Origin: Acinetobacter sp. CS-2
GTDB lineage: Bacteria > Pseudomonadota > Gammaproteobacteria > Pseudomonadales > Moraxellaceae
Reading direction: 5' to 3'
NCBI RefSeq assembly: GCF_016599715.1
Contig: NZ_CP067019.1
Span: 2,294,001-2,358,000, forward strand
Length of the DNA stretch: 64,000 bases
Shown: one piece after another, positions 9,355-18,314 of the stretch
Layout: every line of letters starts with the position of its first letter
Position numbering within the stretch: position 1 is the first letter of the stretch
Notes under the pieces: generated by a model
The model's database searches: none
Told to the model about the DNA's origin: nothing
Seen by the model: the letters and a program-made list of their open reading frames with translations, nothing else
Program-made: the position numbers and the translations under genes

Positions 9355-10083
9355 TCAGTTCTCTCCCGAGCCATGTTCGATCAAATGGCCATCACGCAAC
9401 TCAAAATGACGCTGGCATTGCTGGGCCAATGTTGAATCATGAGTGACCAGCACTAGCGTGGTGCCAAACTCACGATTCAGCTGAAACAACAGTTGTTCAA
9501 TTTCATTGGCGGTTTGCGCATCCAGATTACCGGTTGGTTCATCAGCAAAAATAATTTGTGGATCGCTGATTAAAGCACGGGCAATCGCTACCCTTTGCTG
9601 CTCACCACCAGACAAGACTTTGGGAGTTTGGGTGGCCTGACGTTCCAAGCCGACTTTTTTCAGTAAGGCTAAAGCCTTTTTTTCCGCTGCAGCAAAGTTA
9701 AAATTTTGCTGTAAGCGTAGCGGTAACATGACATTTTCCACCGCCGTTAAGTGCGGTAGCAGCTGAAAGGACTGAAACACAAAACCGATATTTTTTAAGC
9801 GCACCAGCGCACGCTGTTCTTCATTCAATTCGCCAATCGATTGCCCACATACCTGCAATGTTCCTGAACTGGCCTGATCCAGCGTGGCCAGAATACCCAG
9901 CAAGGTCGATTTACCCGAGCCGGATCGTCCGGTAATCGCTACCTGTTCACCACGATAAATATCAAAGCTTAGATTTTCAAAGATGCTGAGCTCTTTTTGG
10001 GCAAATTTTATCTTTTGGCTAAGCTGCTGTGCAGAGATAATCACTTGTGGCATGATGGAATGGTCGCTATTAACGTAAGTCAT
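9355..10083 (-). CDS. ybbA: ABC transporter ATP-binding protein, YbbA/LolD type
   Basis: This 242-aa ATPase partners YbbP. Visible motifs are Walker A '[12 protein letters not shown]' (about residues 53-64), Q-loop '[16 protein letters not shown]', signature '[15 protein letters not shown]', Walker B '[12 protein letters not shown]' and H-loop 'LVTHD'. Starting at 10083 gives an AGGA ribosome-binding site six bases upstream. The alternative ATG at 10053 has no such site. The divergent ybbA / tesA pairing is the same as in Escherichia coli and many gammaproteobacteria. Confidence 0.93.
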   Translation of the reverse strand: MTYVNSDHSIMPQVIISAQQLSQKIKFAQKELSIFENLSFDIYRGEQVAITGRSGSGKSTLLGILATLDQASSGTLQVCGQSIGELNEEQRALVRLKNIGFVFQSFQLLPHLTAVENVMLPLRLQQNFNFAAAEKKALALLKKVGLERQATQTPKVLSGGEQQRVAIARALISDPQIIFADEPTGNLDAQTANEIEQLLFQLNREFGTTLVLVTHDSTLAQQCQRHFELRDGHLIEHGSGEN

Positions 10084-10094
10084 AAAATTCCTAT

Positions 10095-10724
10095 ATGCAA
10101 AATCGCAATCTGAAAACTCTTGTATGGGCTTGCCTGGCCATGCTCAGTCTGGGTCTTAGCCCAGTCATAGCATCTGCGAAAACCATTATGATTGTGGGTG
10201 ACAGTATTAGTGCAGGTTATGGCCTACAGGCAGGGCAAGGCTGGGTAGCATTATTACAGAAACGTCTAGACCAACAATATCCGAAACAACATAAAGTGGT
10301 CAATGCCAGTGTCAGCGGTGAAACCACCAGTGGTGCTGTGGCGCGTTTACCGAAATTGCTGCAAACACATAAGCCACATATTGTGGTGATTGAACTGGGC
10401 GGAAATGATGGTTTGCGCGGTCAGCCACCGCTGTTGATTCAAAAAAACCTGACGACTTTAGTACAGCAAAGTCAAAAGGCAAAAGCAAAAGTGATTGTTT
10501 TTGGAATGAAAATTCCGCCCAATTACGGCACAGCTTATAGCAAGGCCTTTGAGAAAAATTATAAGATTGTCAGTCAACAACATAAGGTAAAATTGTTGCC
10601 GTTCTTTTTAGAAGGGGTTGCTGGCAAAAAAGACCTGATGCAAACCGATCTGGTTCATCCCAATGCATCTGCCCAAAGCATCTTGTTGAACAATGCTTAT
10701 CCCTATATAAAAGGCGCTTTATAA
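10095..10724 (+). CDS. tesA: Multifunctional acyl-CoA thioesterase I / arylesterase / lysophospholipase L1
   Basis: This 209-aa SGNH-family hydrolase has an N-terminal signal peptide (about residues 1-28, ending SPVIASA), so it acts in the periplasm. The four SGNH blocks are seen: 'GDSISAGYG' (nucleophilic Ser), 'NASVSGETTSGAVARLP' (Gly), 'ELGGNDGLRG' (Asn) and 'DLVHPNASAQ' (catalytic Asp and His). The gene is divergent from ybbA with only 11 bases between the start codons, so the two promoters must overlap the coding ends. Its stop codon is inside the terminator hairpin. Confidence 0.95.
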   Translation: MQNRNLKTLVWACLAMLSLGLSPVIASAKTIMIVGDSISAGYGLQAGQGWVALLQKRLDQQYPKQHKVVNASVSGETTSGAVARLPKLLQTHKPHIVVIELGGNDGLRGQPPLLIQKNLTTLVQQSQKAKAKVIVFGMKIPPNYGTAYSKAFEKNYKIVSQQHKVKLLPFFLEGVAGKKDLMQTDLVHPNASAQSILLNNAYPYIKGAL

Positions 10725-10736
10725 AGCGCCTTTTAT
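10707..10736. terminator. Bidirectional terminator between tesA and carbonic anhydrase
   Basis: This is a perfect palindromic stem ATAAAAGGCGCTTT / AAAGCGCCTTTTAT. It overlaps the last codons of tesA and sits 17 bases from the stop of the convergent gene. T-runs on both strands suit both transcripts. Confidence 0.85.
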
Positions 10737-10752
10737 GAATCATGCTTTTTAC

Positions 10753-11367
10753 TTAAAAATCAAAGAAAACCACTTCACCCGTTTCAAGTGAATACTCTGC
10801 ACCTACTACTTTTAATTTGCCTTGGACAATTAGATTTTCCAATACCGCAGACCCGTGACGCAACTGATTCACAGATGCAAAAACGTTGGAACGTACTGCA
10901 TGTTTAGACAGTTTATCCAGATCATCTTTAAGTTCAGTCTGCATTAAAATTTCAACTGAAGGACGTACGCGGTTGACAATCGACATCAAGTTTGCTGATG
11001 GTGGAGCTGCTGGATTGGTCAAGGCATCAATGGTGGAATGAATGGCACCACAATGCGTATGACCCAATACGATCACTACAGGGCAATGAAAACTTTCTGC
11101 TGCAAATTCGACACTTCCCACTTGAGATGGCGCAACAATATTACCCGCTACACGAATAACAAATAAATCACCCAGCCCCTGATCAAATACCATTTCAGCC
11201 GGTACGCGGGAATCTGAACAGCCTAAAACAATCGCAAATGGGTCTTGGCTTTCGGCCATTTCTGCGCGCTGTTGGTGAGTCAAAAGCTTCAAATGGGTTG
11301 TTTCACCGTTTACAAAACGCTGGTTCCCTTTTTTTAAACGATCCAAAGCTTCTTCTGCTGTTAGCAT
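10753..11367 (-). CDS. Beta-class carbonic anhydrase
   Basis: This 204-aa zinc enzyme interconverts CO2 and bicarbonate in the cytoplasm. Zinc ligands and catalytic residues are visible as 'CSDSRVPAE' (Cys and the Asp-Arg dyad) and 'HTHCGA' (His and Cys), with 'VIRVAGNIV' between them. The start at 11367 (MLTAEEALDRL) is preceded by GGAAG six bases upstream. A longer frame to 11412 lacks a ribosome-binding site and adds non-conserved residues. Its original upstream region now carries the ISAba11-like insertion about 230 bases away. Confidence 0.94.
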   Translation of the reverse strand: MLTAEEALDRLKKGNQRFVNGETTHLKLLTHQQRAEMAESQDPFAIVLGCSDSRVPAEMVFDQGLGDLFVIRVAGNIVAPSQVGSVEFAAESFHCPVVIVLGHTHCGAIHSTIDALTNPAAPPSANLMSIVNRVRPSVEILMQTELKDDLDKLSKHAVRSNVFASVNQLRHGSAVLENLIVQGKLKVVGAEYSLETGEVVFFDF

Positions 11368-11597
11368 GCTGGTCTTCCAATGTTTTAAGTTGCAATATTT
11401 TAATGCCATCAAAACCGAAAGTCACTTGCAAAAAACATAGCTCTACAGTTTATAATGACCTGAGAAAATATTTTTATTTAGCTTCAAAAAACGACACGGT
11501 TCACATTTTTAAAGCTTTCAGGTTACCGAGTTCAAAAAACAATTCAGTGACATTTCTTTAATAATACTTACAATAAACTACAGACATTTTAAAAAAA

Positions 11598-12698
11598 TAG
11601 GACTTACGCACTATTATTTATAGATTCTCTGTGGTAGCAGATGATTTTTATCGAGAATAAAGTCATCAATGAAGTTTTTGATCATTGGTCTAAATAATTT
11701 CTTCTGCCAACGATATACATTTTCAAAGATCCGCTCAAACTGGTTCTTTTGTATCTCGACGTAGGCCATCAAGGCTGAAAAAATATGATTCAAAATCAGT
11801 TTAGATCGTCTTACTTGAAACTTTTCAATATGACAAACCTGTTTAATCACTCGGTGATATTGCTCTATTTTCCAATGACTTGAATGTAATTCATGAAAAC
11901 CCTCAAAGGACAATAAATCATCTTGATCTTGATGCACAATATAAAACCTCTGCTGTTCTTTTAACTGAGTCTTAAATAATTGTACAAAGCCAAAATCTTT
12001 GAGCCAGACCACTTGACCCTGATGGAAATTTGGCAATAAACGCAGTTGAAACCATTGTCCTTTTTCTGGGGAAACCTTACGGTTACAGTCGATACCAAAC
12101 ATAAATCGAATACCATATTTTCTTATGGTTTTTAGATTTCCAGTCGATGAATACCAACTATCACCTGTAATAAATTGAATCTTTGCACCCCAACTGAGTA
12201 CTTCACTTAACATATCCATAAAGTAATCATTCTTGGTTTTACTTTCAGATTTGTCATAAATTCGGAAATTAATTGGAATATTTTGACCATTTTGATCTGT
12301 CGCATACAAGGTAATGAGATTAATACCCTTGACGGATCGGTGGTGTTTGCCTGACCAAAAATAGCTAACTAAGTCCATATGCTGACTATACGGTTTATCT
12401 AAAACAGTATCATCAATACTGACTATAAGTTTATTATTATCAATATGTTGAATTGCTTCTTGATATAGGTCGTGAGGTGTGTAGTCTTCACGCTCTAGAA
12501 AGCGATTTACACTATCATGCGAGATGTTATAAGTCTCGGCAAGTTGTGTGCAGCTAATAGAGTTCGGTTCTGTCATGAGAAAGCCCATATAAATGGGTAG
12601 AGTACAAGTTGCTGTAGAAGCATGTTTAATTCGTCTGATCACAGATACTTTATAAAGCATTTTAATACTTTTTTGAATCTGTCAATGCGTAAGTCCTA
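11598..12698 (-). mobile_element. Complete IS701-family element, ISAba11-like, 1101 bp
   Basis: Terminal inverted repeats TAGGACTTACGCA and TGCGTAAGTCCTA enclose exactly 1101 bases with one intact transposase gene. The flanks are AAAAA at 11593-11597 and at 12699-12703, which fits a 5-bp target duplication, although an A-rich target makes this weak proof. The length, ends and transposase agree with what I recall of ISAba11; identity to that element is an inference and needs a database comparison. It sits between the carbonic anhydrase and the hydrolase without breaking either. Confidence 0.9.
11614..12660 (-). CDS. IS701-family DDE transposase (ISAba11-like)
   Basis: This 348-aa transposase fills nearly the whole element. 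Candidate catalytic residues are Asp in 'VSIDDTVLDKPYS', Asp in 'FITGDSWYSS' and Glu in 'SHWKIEQYHRVIKQ', matching the spacing of IS701/DDE_5 transposases. An N-terminal helix-turn-helix-like segment ('LAETYNISHDSVNRFL') precedes the catalytic core. The frame is intact. Confidence 0.9.
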   Translation of the reverse strand: MLYKVSVIRRIKHASTATCTLPIYMGFLMTEPNSISCTQLAETYNISHDSVNRFLEREDYTPHDLYQEAIQHIDNNKLIVSIDDTVLDKPYSQHMDLVSYFWSGKHHRSVKGINLITLYATDQNGQNIPINFRIYDKSESKTKNDYFMDMLSEVLSWGAKIQFITGDSWYSSTGNLKTIRKYGIRFMFGIDCNRKVSPEKGQWFQLRLLPNFHQGQVVWLKDFGFVQLFKTQLKEQQRFYIVHQDQDDLLSFEGFHELHSSHWKIEQYHRVIKQVCHIEKFQVRRSKLILNHIFSALMAYVEIQKNQFERIFENVYRWQKKLFRPMIKNFIDDFILDKNHLLPQRIYK

Positions 12699-12782
12699 AA
12701 AAATTAAATGCTGTCTGAAATTAAATATTTTTATTCCCGATTTATAAATATTATCGTCATGAGTCTTCAAGGATGATCGTCA

Positions 12783-13811
12783 ATGACACAGTCTGGTTCA
12801 AATTTTGCTCGATTTGTACGCAACCTCTGTTTGGTGAGTGCCTGCTGTTTTACAGGCATGACTATGGCTCAAAACAATAAAGTGAATATAGAAAAAATAA
12901 ATTTACAAAACTATCTGATCCAGGAGCGCAGTGAAGCGGGTTTAAAAGCTAAAACCATTAAAGTCGGTGAGATTAGCTGGGCCTATAATGAAGGGGGTTC
13001 ACGGCAAAAACCGACCATTCTGCTCATTCATGGTTTAGCCGGAAATCGCGACAACTGGAATCGGGTGGCTCATTTTTTAACGCCTTACTATCATGTGGTG
13101 ATTCCCGACTTACCCAATAATGGTGAAACCAGAACACCTGAAAATTTTGATGCTTCTGTACCCAATGTAACAGAAAACTTGCGTCGTTTTGTCGAAGCCA
13201 TTGATGTCGAAGATAAGTTGAATGTGGCCGGACATTCCCTGGGTGGATCGATTGCCACTGTGTATGCATCACAATATCCGTTTGATACGCAAAGCCTGTT
13301 TCTGCTCAATAGCGCCGGTATTTATACCCAGGCCAATACCCGTTATTCTAAAGATCCGCTGACCCTGAAACAGCTGATTGTGTCCAAACCTGGCGATCTT
13401 GAACAGGTGATGCATCGGGTCATGCAAAATCCACCCAGCTTACCTAAGGCCGTAAAATCTGCCCAAGAGAACTACCTGATTACTCAGGCAGCAAAGAATG
13501 GCAAACTGATTGATCAGCTGGTGGCACTAAACCGCATTTATACGCCAGAATCCTTTGCCCGTCTGACTCGAACGGTGGAAGCACCTACCCTGATTCTTTG
13601 GGGTAAACAGGACAAGATTATTAATGTCGAAGTGGCAAATGAATTAAAATCGTTATTGAAACGCGCCGAGGCTCCTGTCATTCTTAACAATGTGGGACAT
13701 ATGCCAATTTTGGAAGCAGAGCAGGAAGTGGCAGCACATTATTTACCTTTTCTTGCCAAAACCCAGAAGATGAAAAACCCGCTTGCGGATAAACTTATTC
13801 CATTAAATTAA
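12783..13811 (+). CDS. Secreted or periplasmic alpha/beta hydrolase
   Basis: This 342-aa protein has an N-terminal signal sequence ending near 'GMTMAQNN' (about residue 32), so it is exported. The alpha/beta-hydrolase fold is shown by the oxyanion segment 'LLIHGLAGNRDNW', the nucleophile elbow 'GHSLGG' (Ser near residue 151), the acid in 'LWGKQDKI' and the His in 'VGHMPIL'. The likely activity is esterase or lipase; the substrate is unknown. The next gene begins 15 bases after its stop, which suggests an operon. An ISAba11-like element ends 85 bases upstream and may have replaced or separated its promoter. Confidence 0.88.
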   Translation: MTQSGSNFARFVRNLCLVSACCFTGMTMAQNNKVNIEKINLQNYLIQERSEAGLKAKTIKVGEISWAYNEGGSRQKPTILLIHGLAGNRDNWNRVAHFLTPYYHVVIPDLPNNGETRTPENFDASVPNVTENLRRFVEAIDVEDKLNVAGHSLGGSIATVYASQYPFDTQSLFLLNSAGIYTQANTRYSKDPLTLKQLIVSKPGDLEQVMHRVMQNPPSLPKAVKSAQENYLITQAAKNGKLIDQLVALNRIYTPESFARLTRTVEAPTLILWGKQDKIINVEVANELKSLLKRAEAPVILNNVGHMPILEAEQEVAAHYLPFLAKTQKMKNPLADKLIPLN

Positions 13812-13826
13812 TTTTTTCGAGACAGT

Positions 13827-14834
13827 ATGCAAAAACATCCGATGATTGAGCAGTTAATTGAAGCTCATCTTGACTTTTTAGAACAAGAGTTTTCACATAC
13901 TGCCACGATTGAAACCGAATTCCTGAATTTTTATCAATGGTTTAGAAAACAGCCACTGCAACAGATCTGGTCCTTTGAGCAAATTAATACACTTTTGCAA
14001 AAGCAGATTTTAGCCACGCCAGCGAGTAGCTTTTTGATTGAACAAATCGCTGAGCATCTGCATTTTGCCTTGGTTCATCCGCTTAATGAAGATACTAAAA
14101 TCGCGGATGTCATTCCGGTTTTAACCATCGACAAAATTGCCCAATATGTCGCGGGCAAAAGTGATCACCGTCAACGCTTGATTAAAAAGGTGGTCAATAA
14201 TCCTGCTTTTTCCGCCATGATTACCCAGCTCATTCAGCACTCCATTCAAGACTATATGGATAATTCAGTCATGGCCAAACGGGTGCCTGGCGTGTCGCGT
14301 TTTATGAAAATGGGCAAATCGGTGTTAGAAACAGTGACCGATTCAAATCTGGATGAAACCATTGCACATTATTTGCAAAAGAATATTTTAAAACTGAGCC
14401 AAATGAGTGAGCATGTTCTGAATCAGCACTTTGATAACGAAAAGCTCTATCATTTCCAGGCCAACCTTTGGCATAAAGTCAAGGATATGCCTTTAACGGT
14501 ACTGAAAAATTATATTGAAGTTCAGGATCTCGGTAACACGGTGAATTTAGGCCATGAAATCTGGGATCACATCCGTCAAACGGATTACCTGAAACAGCAG
14601 GTTCATGATGGTGTCTATGCCTGGTATATCCGCAATCAGGAACGCCCTTTTGATTTATTACTGCGTGATCTGAATATTGATGAAGCCCTGATTCAACATG
14701 AATTGCAGCAGTTGCTGGCACCTGTCGTGCAAAAACTGGTTTCATCTGCCTATCTACGTGAACGTGCCAGAGCCTATTTAGAGAAATTTTATTATGCCGA
14801 AACTGCACAGAAAATTTTAAATCTTGATGCTTAA
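13827..14834 (+). CDS. Unrecognised 335-aa protein, co-transcribed with the hydrolase
   Basis: I do not recognise this family. The protein appears almost fully alpha-helical, without a signal peptide or membrane segment, and is rich in Gln, His and Leu. It starts 15 bases after the hydrolase gene and is followed by a strong terminator, so the two form a probable two-gene operon. It lacks the motifs of lipase-specific foldases (Lif) and has no membrane anchor, so that role is not supported. It is probably a cytoplasmic protein conserved within Acinetobacter. Confidence 0.8.
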   Translation: MQKHPMIEQLIEAHLDFLEQEFSHTATIETEFLNFYQWFRKQPLQQIWSFEQINTLLQKQILATPASSFLIEQIAEHLHFALVHPLNEDTKIADVIPVLTIDKIAQYVAGKSDHRQRLIKKVVNNPAFSAMITQLIQHSIQDYMDNSVMAKRVPGVSRFMKMGKSVLETVTDSNLDETIAHYLQKNILKLSQMSEHVLNQHFDNEKLYHFQANLWHKVKDMPLTVLKNYIEVQDLGNTVNLGHEIWDHIRQTDYLKQQVHDGVYAWYIRNQERPFDLLLRDLNIDEALIQHELQQLLAPVVQKLVSSAYLRERARAYLEKFYYAETAQKILNLDA

Positions 14835-14889
14835 TAAGAACTATATAAATAAAAAAGTCGCATGATGTAGCTTTCTTATCCCCCATATA

Positions 14890-14921
14890 AAAAATAACCT
14901 CCATTCTGGAGGTTATTTTTT
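14890..14921. terminator. Bidirectional terminator between the 335-aa gene and nfuA
   Basis: This is a perfect stem AATAACCTCCA / TGGAGGTTATT with a 3- to 4-base loop, flanked by A-run and T-run. It lies between two convergent genes and suits both. Confidence 0.88.
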
Positions 14922-14935
14922 GAAATTATTCGGTC

Positions 14936-15574
14936 TTATTTAAAATAAGCACCTTCGGTGTTGCTGTGGTCGGTTTGGTCAACCACACGCATCAATTCAG
15001 GAACATGCTGTTTCAAGGTGGTTTCTACACCCTGTTTTAACGTTAAATCAATTGATGAACAACCCTGGCAGCCACCACCAAATTTCAGTACTGCAGTTAA
15101 ACCGTGTTCTTCATCTTCAACCACTTCAACCAGTGCACAGTTACCACCATGTCCTGCAAGTCCCGGGTTAATTTCGGACTGAAGCACATAAGTGATACGT
15201 TCTTCTACCGATGCATCCGGACCGACACGTGGTACTTTTGAATTAGGTGCACGGAAGGTTAATTGACCGCCAAAACGGTCTTTATTGTAATCAATTACAG
15301 CATCCAGCAAATACGGAATTGACGGAGTATCAATAAATGCCGGGAAATCCGGGTAATCCTGTTTATAGTCGGTTGGCACAACTTCGTCAGGTGCACTATA
15401 TGCCATGCAACATTCAGCACGTGGCGTACCAGGATTTTCCACAAAAACACGCACCCCAATACCGGGTGTGTTTTGCTTTTCTAACAAATCCTTTAAATAC
15501 TCTTGAGCAGTCGGAGTAATCAATAAGTTTGGAATCTCTTCTACAACTGCAGTGCTGGTGTTCTCAGTCGACAT
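14936..15574 (-). CDS. nfuA: Fe-S cluster biogenesis / carrier protein NfuA
   Basis: This 212-aa protein delivers [4Fe-4S] clusters to target enzymes in the cytoplasm. It has a degenerate A-type (HesB/IscA-like) N-terminal domain (about residues 15-105) and a C-terminal Nfu domain with the cluster-binding CxxC in 'GGGCQGCSSIDLTLK' (about residue 170). The length and the two-domain order match NfuA of gammaproteobacteria. It is monocistronic and divergent from the second rhomboid gene. Confidence 0.96.
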   Translation of the reverse strand: MSTENTSTAVVEEIPNLLITPTAQEYLKDLLEKQNTPGIGVRVFVENPGTPRAECCMAYSAPDEVVPTDYKQDYPDFPAFIDTPSIPYLLDAVIDYNKDRFGGQLTFRAPNSKVPRVGPDASVEERITYVLQSEINPGLAGHGGNCALVEVVEDEEHGLTAVLKFGGGCQGCSSIDLTLKQGVETTLKQHVPELMRVVDQTDHSNTEGAYFK

Positions 15575-15732
15575 AACAATTTTTCCTCAAGCTGAAGTGT
15601 CCATTTTAACTGAAGATGCGGGGTAATTTCATAAATTCAACTAAAATTGTCGGATTTATTGTGAAAGTTCCACTTAAGCTGCCATTTAATGGCATTATGA
15701 ACGATAAATTTTGAAATGTAGAACTTGCTTTT

Positions 15733-16350
15733 ATGTTGGATTTACCTTTTAACCATACCGTTACACTAATTCTTATTACCGTTATTATCTCGCTGATTGC
15801 ATTTTCAAACCAGAAAGTCATGAGCCGACTCATTTTCTGGCCACCCGCGATGCAGCGTGGACAATATGATCGTTTTATTACCCATGGTTTTGTGCATGCA
15901 GATGGGACTCACCTGTTATTCAACATGATTACCCTGTTCTTTTTTGGCAGCGTGATTGAAAGTTTTTATCGGCAATATATGTACGATCTAGGCTTTGTGC
16001 TGTTTTATTTGGGCGGGCTGATTGCAGCAATTATTCCAAGTTATTTAGAACATAAAAATGATCATCGCTGGGCCAGCTTGGGTGCCTCTGGTGCAGTGTC
16101 TGCGGTCCTTTTTGCCTATATTCTGTTTGAACCGTGGAAATTGATCTTTGTGTTTTTTATTCCCGTACCGGCGATTATTTTTGCCGTCCTGTATGTCGCT
16201 TATAGCGTCTGGTCAGGTAAACGCGGCAATTCCAATATCAACCATAGTGCACATTTATGGGGCGCAGCTTATGGCGTAATCATGACCATCATTATTGAAC
16301 CACGGCTTATTGGCCACTTTTTGAATAAATTGATGCAATTTCCTTTTTAA
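15733..16350 (+). CDS. Rhomboid-family intramembrane serine protease (second copy)
   Basis: This 205-aa, six-helix protein has 'HGFVHADGTHLLFNMITLFFFG' in helix 2, the nucleophile in 'GASGAVSA' (near residue 120) and the general base in 'HSAHLWGAAYG' (near residue 175). It is the minimal bacterial rhomboid form, shorter than the copy at 6027 and only distantly similar to it. It diverges from nfuA and is followed by its own terminator. Confidence 0.9.
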   Translation: MLDLPFNHTVTLILITVIISLIAFSNQKVMSRLIFWPPAMQRGQYDRFITHGFVHADGTHLLFNMITLFFFGSVIESFYRQYMYDLGFVLFYLGGLIAAIIPSYLEHKNDHRWASLGASGAVSAVLFAYILFEPWKLIFVFFIPVPAIIFAVLYVAYSVWSGKRGNSNINHSAHLWGAAYGVIMTIIIEPRLIGHFLNKLMQFPF

Positions 16351-16440
16351 GGATATTGAGAAGGATAGAATCACCCTGCATATATGCTTAAAAAATTGCA
16401 GGTTTGCTCAATAAGGCGTATTGCTGACATTTAACTATTT

Positions 16441-16462
16441 AGGAGCGCAATGCTCCTTTTTT
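16441..16462 (+). terminator. Intrinsic terminator downstream of the rhomboid gene
   Basis: The sequence AGGAGCGCAATGCTCC followed by six T: a 6-bp stem (AGGAGC/GCTCCT) with a tight loop. It lies 90 bases after the rhomboid stop and before the next gene. Confidence 0.75.
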
Positions 16463-16583
16463 ATTGTTTATTGCTAAAAGAATATTTACATAATTTTGTC
16501 ATTAAATGCTACCCCTCAAATCAATTTGGCATAGATAATGTAGACATCTGTATATTAATGCGCAAAAAAAAGAGATCTTTTGC

Positions 16584-18134
16584 ATGTCCACTTCATTAAA
16601 TGGTCTTCAATTCCCGATTAATGCCACCAGCAAAAAGGCCAGTACCTCACAAACAGGCAAAGAAATTATTGCTGAAGCCCTGTCTATAGTCGACAACAAG
16701 TCATCGATGTATGCACTTGCCGAAAAAAATTGGCGCAAGAACTATCCGATTTACTTCAAGGCCTTGGTGGAACAAGGCATTCACACCATCAACAACTCTA
16801 TTACCATTGCAAAACAAGGCTTGCATAAAGCCCATCATAGCTTTGACTTTTATCGTGATGGTCAACGCTATTTATTGAAAGACATCATGAAAGATGTTGA
16901 TACCGCCACCTTGTATACCATTCAGCTCAAAGGTGAAAGTGATGCTGCACCAGAATGGTATGTCCCTTATAAAGGGCAAAAATTACAAGGCCAGGCTTTA
17001 CTAAATCAAATCCAGATCTGGCAAGATGCAGGCATTATCGAATGCAGCCATGCCGATGCCCTGCGTACGGCACAGGCACATCCGGAATGGTTTGATCTTT
17101 CTGACCGTACCATGGTGCTATTTGGTGCAGGGTCTGAAGCCGGTCCGCTAACCTGGCTGGCACGCTGGAAAGCCAATATTGTCGCAGTAGATTTACCCAA
17201 TACCCGGGTGTGGGACAGAATCCTCAACACCATTCAGCAAGGCAATGCCACACTTTATGCACCTTGCACGGAAAAACTGGCAGAAGATACTTCAAGTACA
17301 GTGCTGAAAGAAAAATTAGGCGCAGACTTGCTCACTCAAACTCCTGAAATTGCCCATTGGTTAAGCCAAAGTGAACGTCAGCTTGACCTGGCTGCCATTG
17401 CCTATCTCGATGGTGAAAAGCATGTCCGTGTTGCCATGGCCATGGACAGCATCATGGAATATGTCAGTGAGCAAAAATCGGATACCAGTTTGATGTTCAT
17501 GTGCACGCCAACCGATGTCTATGCCATTCCGAAGGAAGTAGTTGAAGCATCTTATGACAAGTTCCAATGTCGTTCCAAAGTCCGGCAGCTTATGAGTAAA
17601 GGCATTTCAGCCGTTACCGCTAAGCACTTTTTCCAGCAGAATCTACATATGCTCATTCCTTCCGACAATGGTCAGGAATATGGCATTGCGGACTGTCTGG
17701 TGGTCGAGCAAGGCCCAAACTATGCTTTGGCCAAACGGATCCAACAATGGCGTGCAACACTGGCGCGTCATTATGGACAACGGGTCAGTATCAATATTGC
17801 GCCGTCTACCACGACCCATTCAGTTACCAAAAATCCGTTATTGAAAGCGGCCTTCAATGGTGCAAGCCTGTTCGATGTGGAATCGTTTAGCCCTGAAACC
17901 ACCAATGCCTTAATGGCTGCCTTATGGATTTATGACCTGCGTCATCCAGAGTCGGTTGCCAATCCGGAAACCCATCTGGATCATCCGCTGGAACTGATGA
18001 TGAAAGGCGCCAACCATGGCGGATTGTGGCGTGTGCCTTATTTGGCCCGCACCGCTCTGCCTTTTGCCGCACTGTATGGCTTTGCCAACGAAAAATTGCC
18101 GATTAATAAGGTGCTACGCAAGTTAAAGAAATAA
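16584..18134 (+). CDS. Unrecognised 516-aa protein with a Rossmann-like nucleotide-binding motif
   Basis: I cannot assign a family name. Around residues 174-200 it reads 'MVLFGAGSEAGPLTWLARWK', followed by 'NIVAVDLP'. This is a beta-strand, glycine-rich turn, helix and acidic strand end, typical of NAD(P)- or SAM-binding Rossmann folds. The C-terminal half has short hydrophobic stretches (about residues 425-440 and 480-500), but no clear signal peptide is seen. The start is preceded by AGAG. The gene is monocistronic, with a terminator 135 bases downstream. I have an impression of distant similarity to uncharacterised algal and mycobacterial proteins, which is not verifiable here. An oxidoreductase or methyltransferase-like role is possible. 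Confidence 0.85.
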   Translation: MSTSLNGLQFPINATSKKASTSQTGKEIIAEALSIVDNKSSMYALAEKNWRKNYPIYFKALVEQGIHTINNSITIAKQGLHKAHHSFDFYRDGQRYLLKDIMKDVDTATLYTIQLKGESDAAPEWYVPYKGQKLQGQALLNQIQIWQDAGIIECSHADALRTAQAHPEWFDLSDRTMVLFGAGSEAGPLTWLARWKANIVAVDLPNTRVWDRILNTIQQGNATLYAPCTEKLAEDTSSTVLKEKLGADLLTQTPEIAHWLSQSERQLDLAAIAYLDGEKHVRVAMAMDSIMEYVSEQKSDTSLMFMCTPTDVYAIPKEVVEASYDKFQCRSKVRQLMSKGISAVTAKHFFQQNLHMLIPSDNGQEYGIADCLVVEQGPNYALAKRIQQWRATLARHYGQRVSINIAPSTTTHSVTKNPLLKAAFNGASLFDVESFSPETTNALMAALWIYDLRHPESVANPETHLDHPLELMMKGANHGGLWRVPYLARTALPFAALYGFANEKLPINKVLRKLKK

Positions 18135-18269
18135 TCACAAAGCTTCCCCTCTTCTTTAGGAAGATGGGAAGTATGGCTTTAAACCAAGGTGCAAGTGAAG
18201 GTCAAACAAAAACAAATGAAGGATATTTGCAGTTTGATTTTCTTTTGATAATAAAACACTGAAAGACAT

Positions 18270-18298
18270 AAAAAAACGCTGTAATTGCAGCGTTTTTT
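18270..18298. terminator. Bidirectional terminator between the 516-aa gene and pit
   Basis: An AAAAAACGCTG / CAGCGTTTTTT stem with a short loop and T-runs on both strands, 17 bases from the stop of the convergent pit gene. Confidence 0.87.
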
Positions 18299-18314
18299 GT
18301 TTCTAACAGAAGTC

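Noticed and set aside
13827..14834. Lipase-specific foldase (Lif) paired with the hydrolase
   Set aside because: Size and helicity fit, but the N-terminal membrane anchor and the conserved Lif motif are absent.
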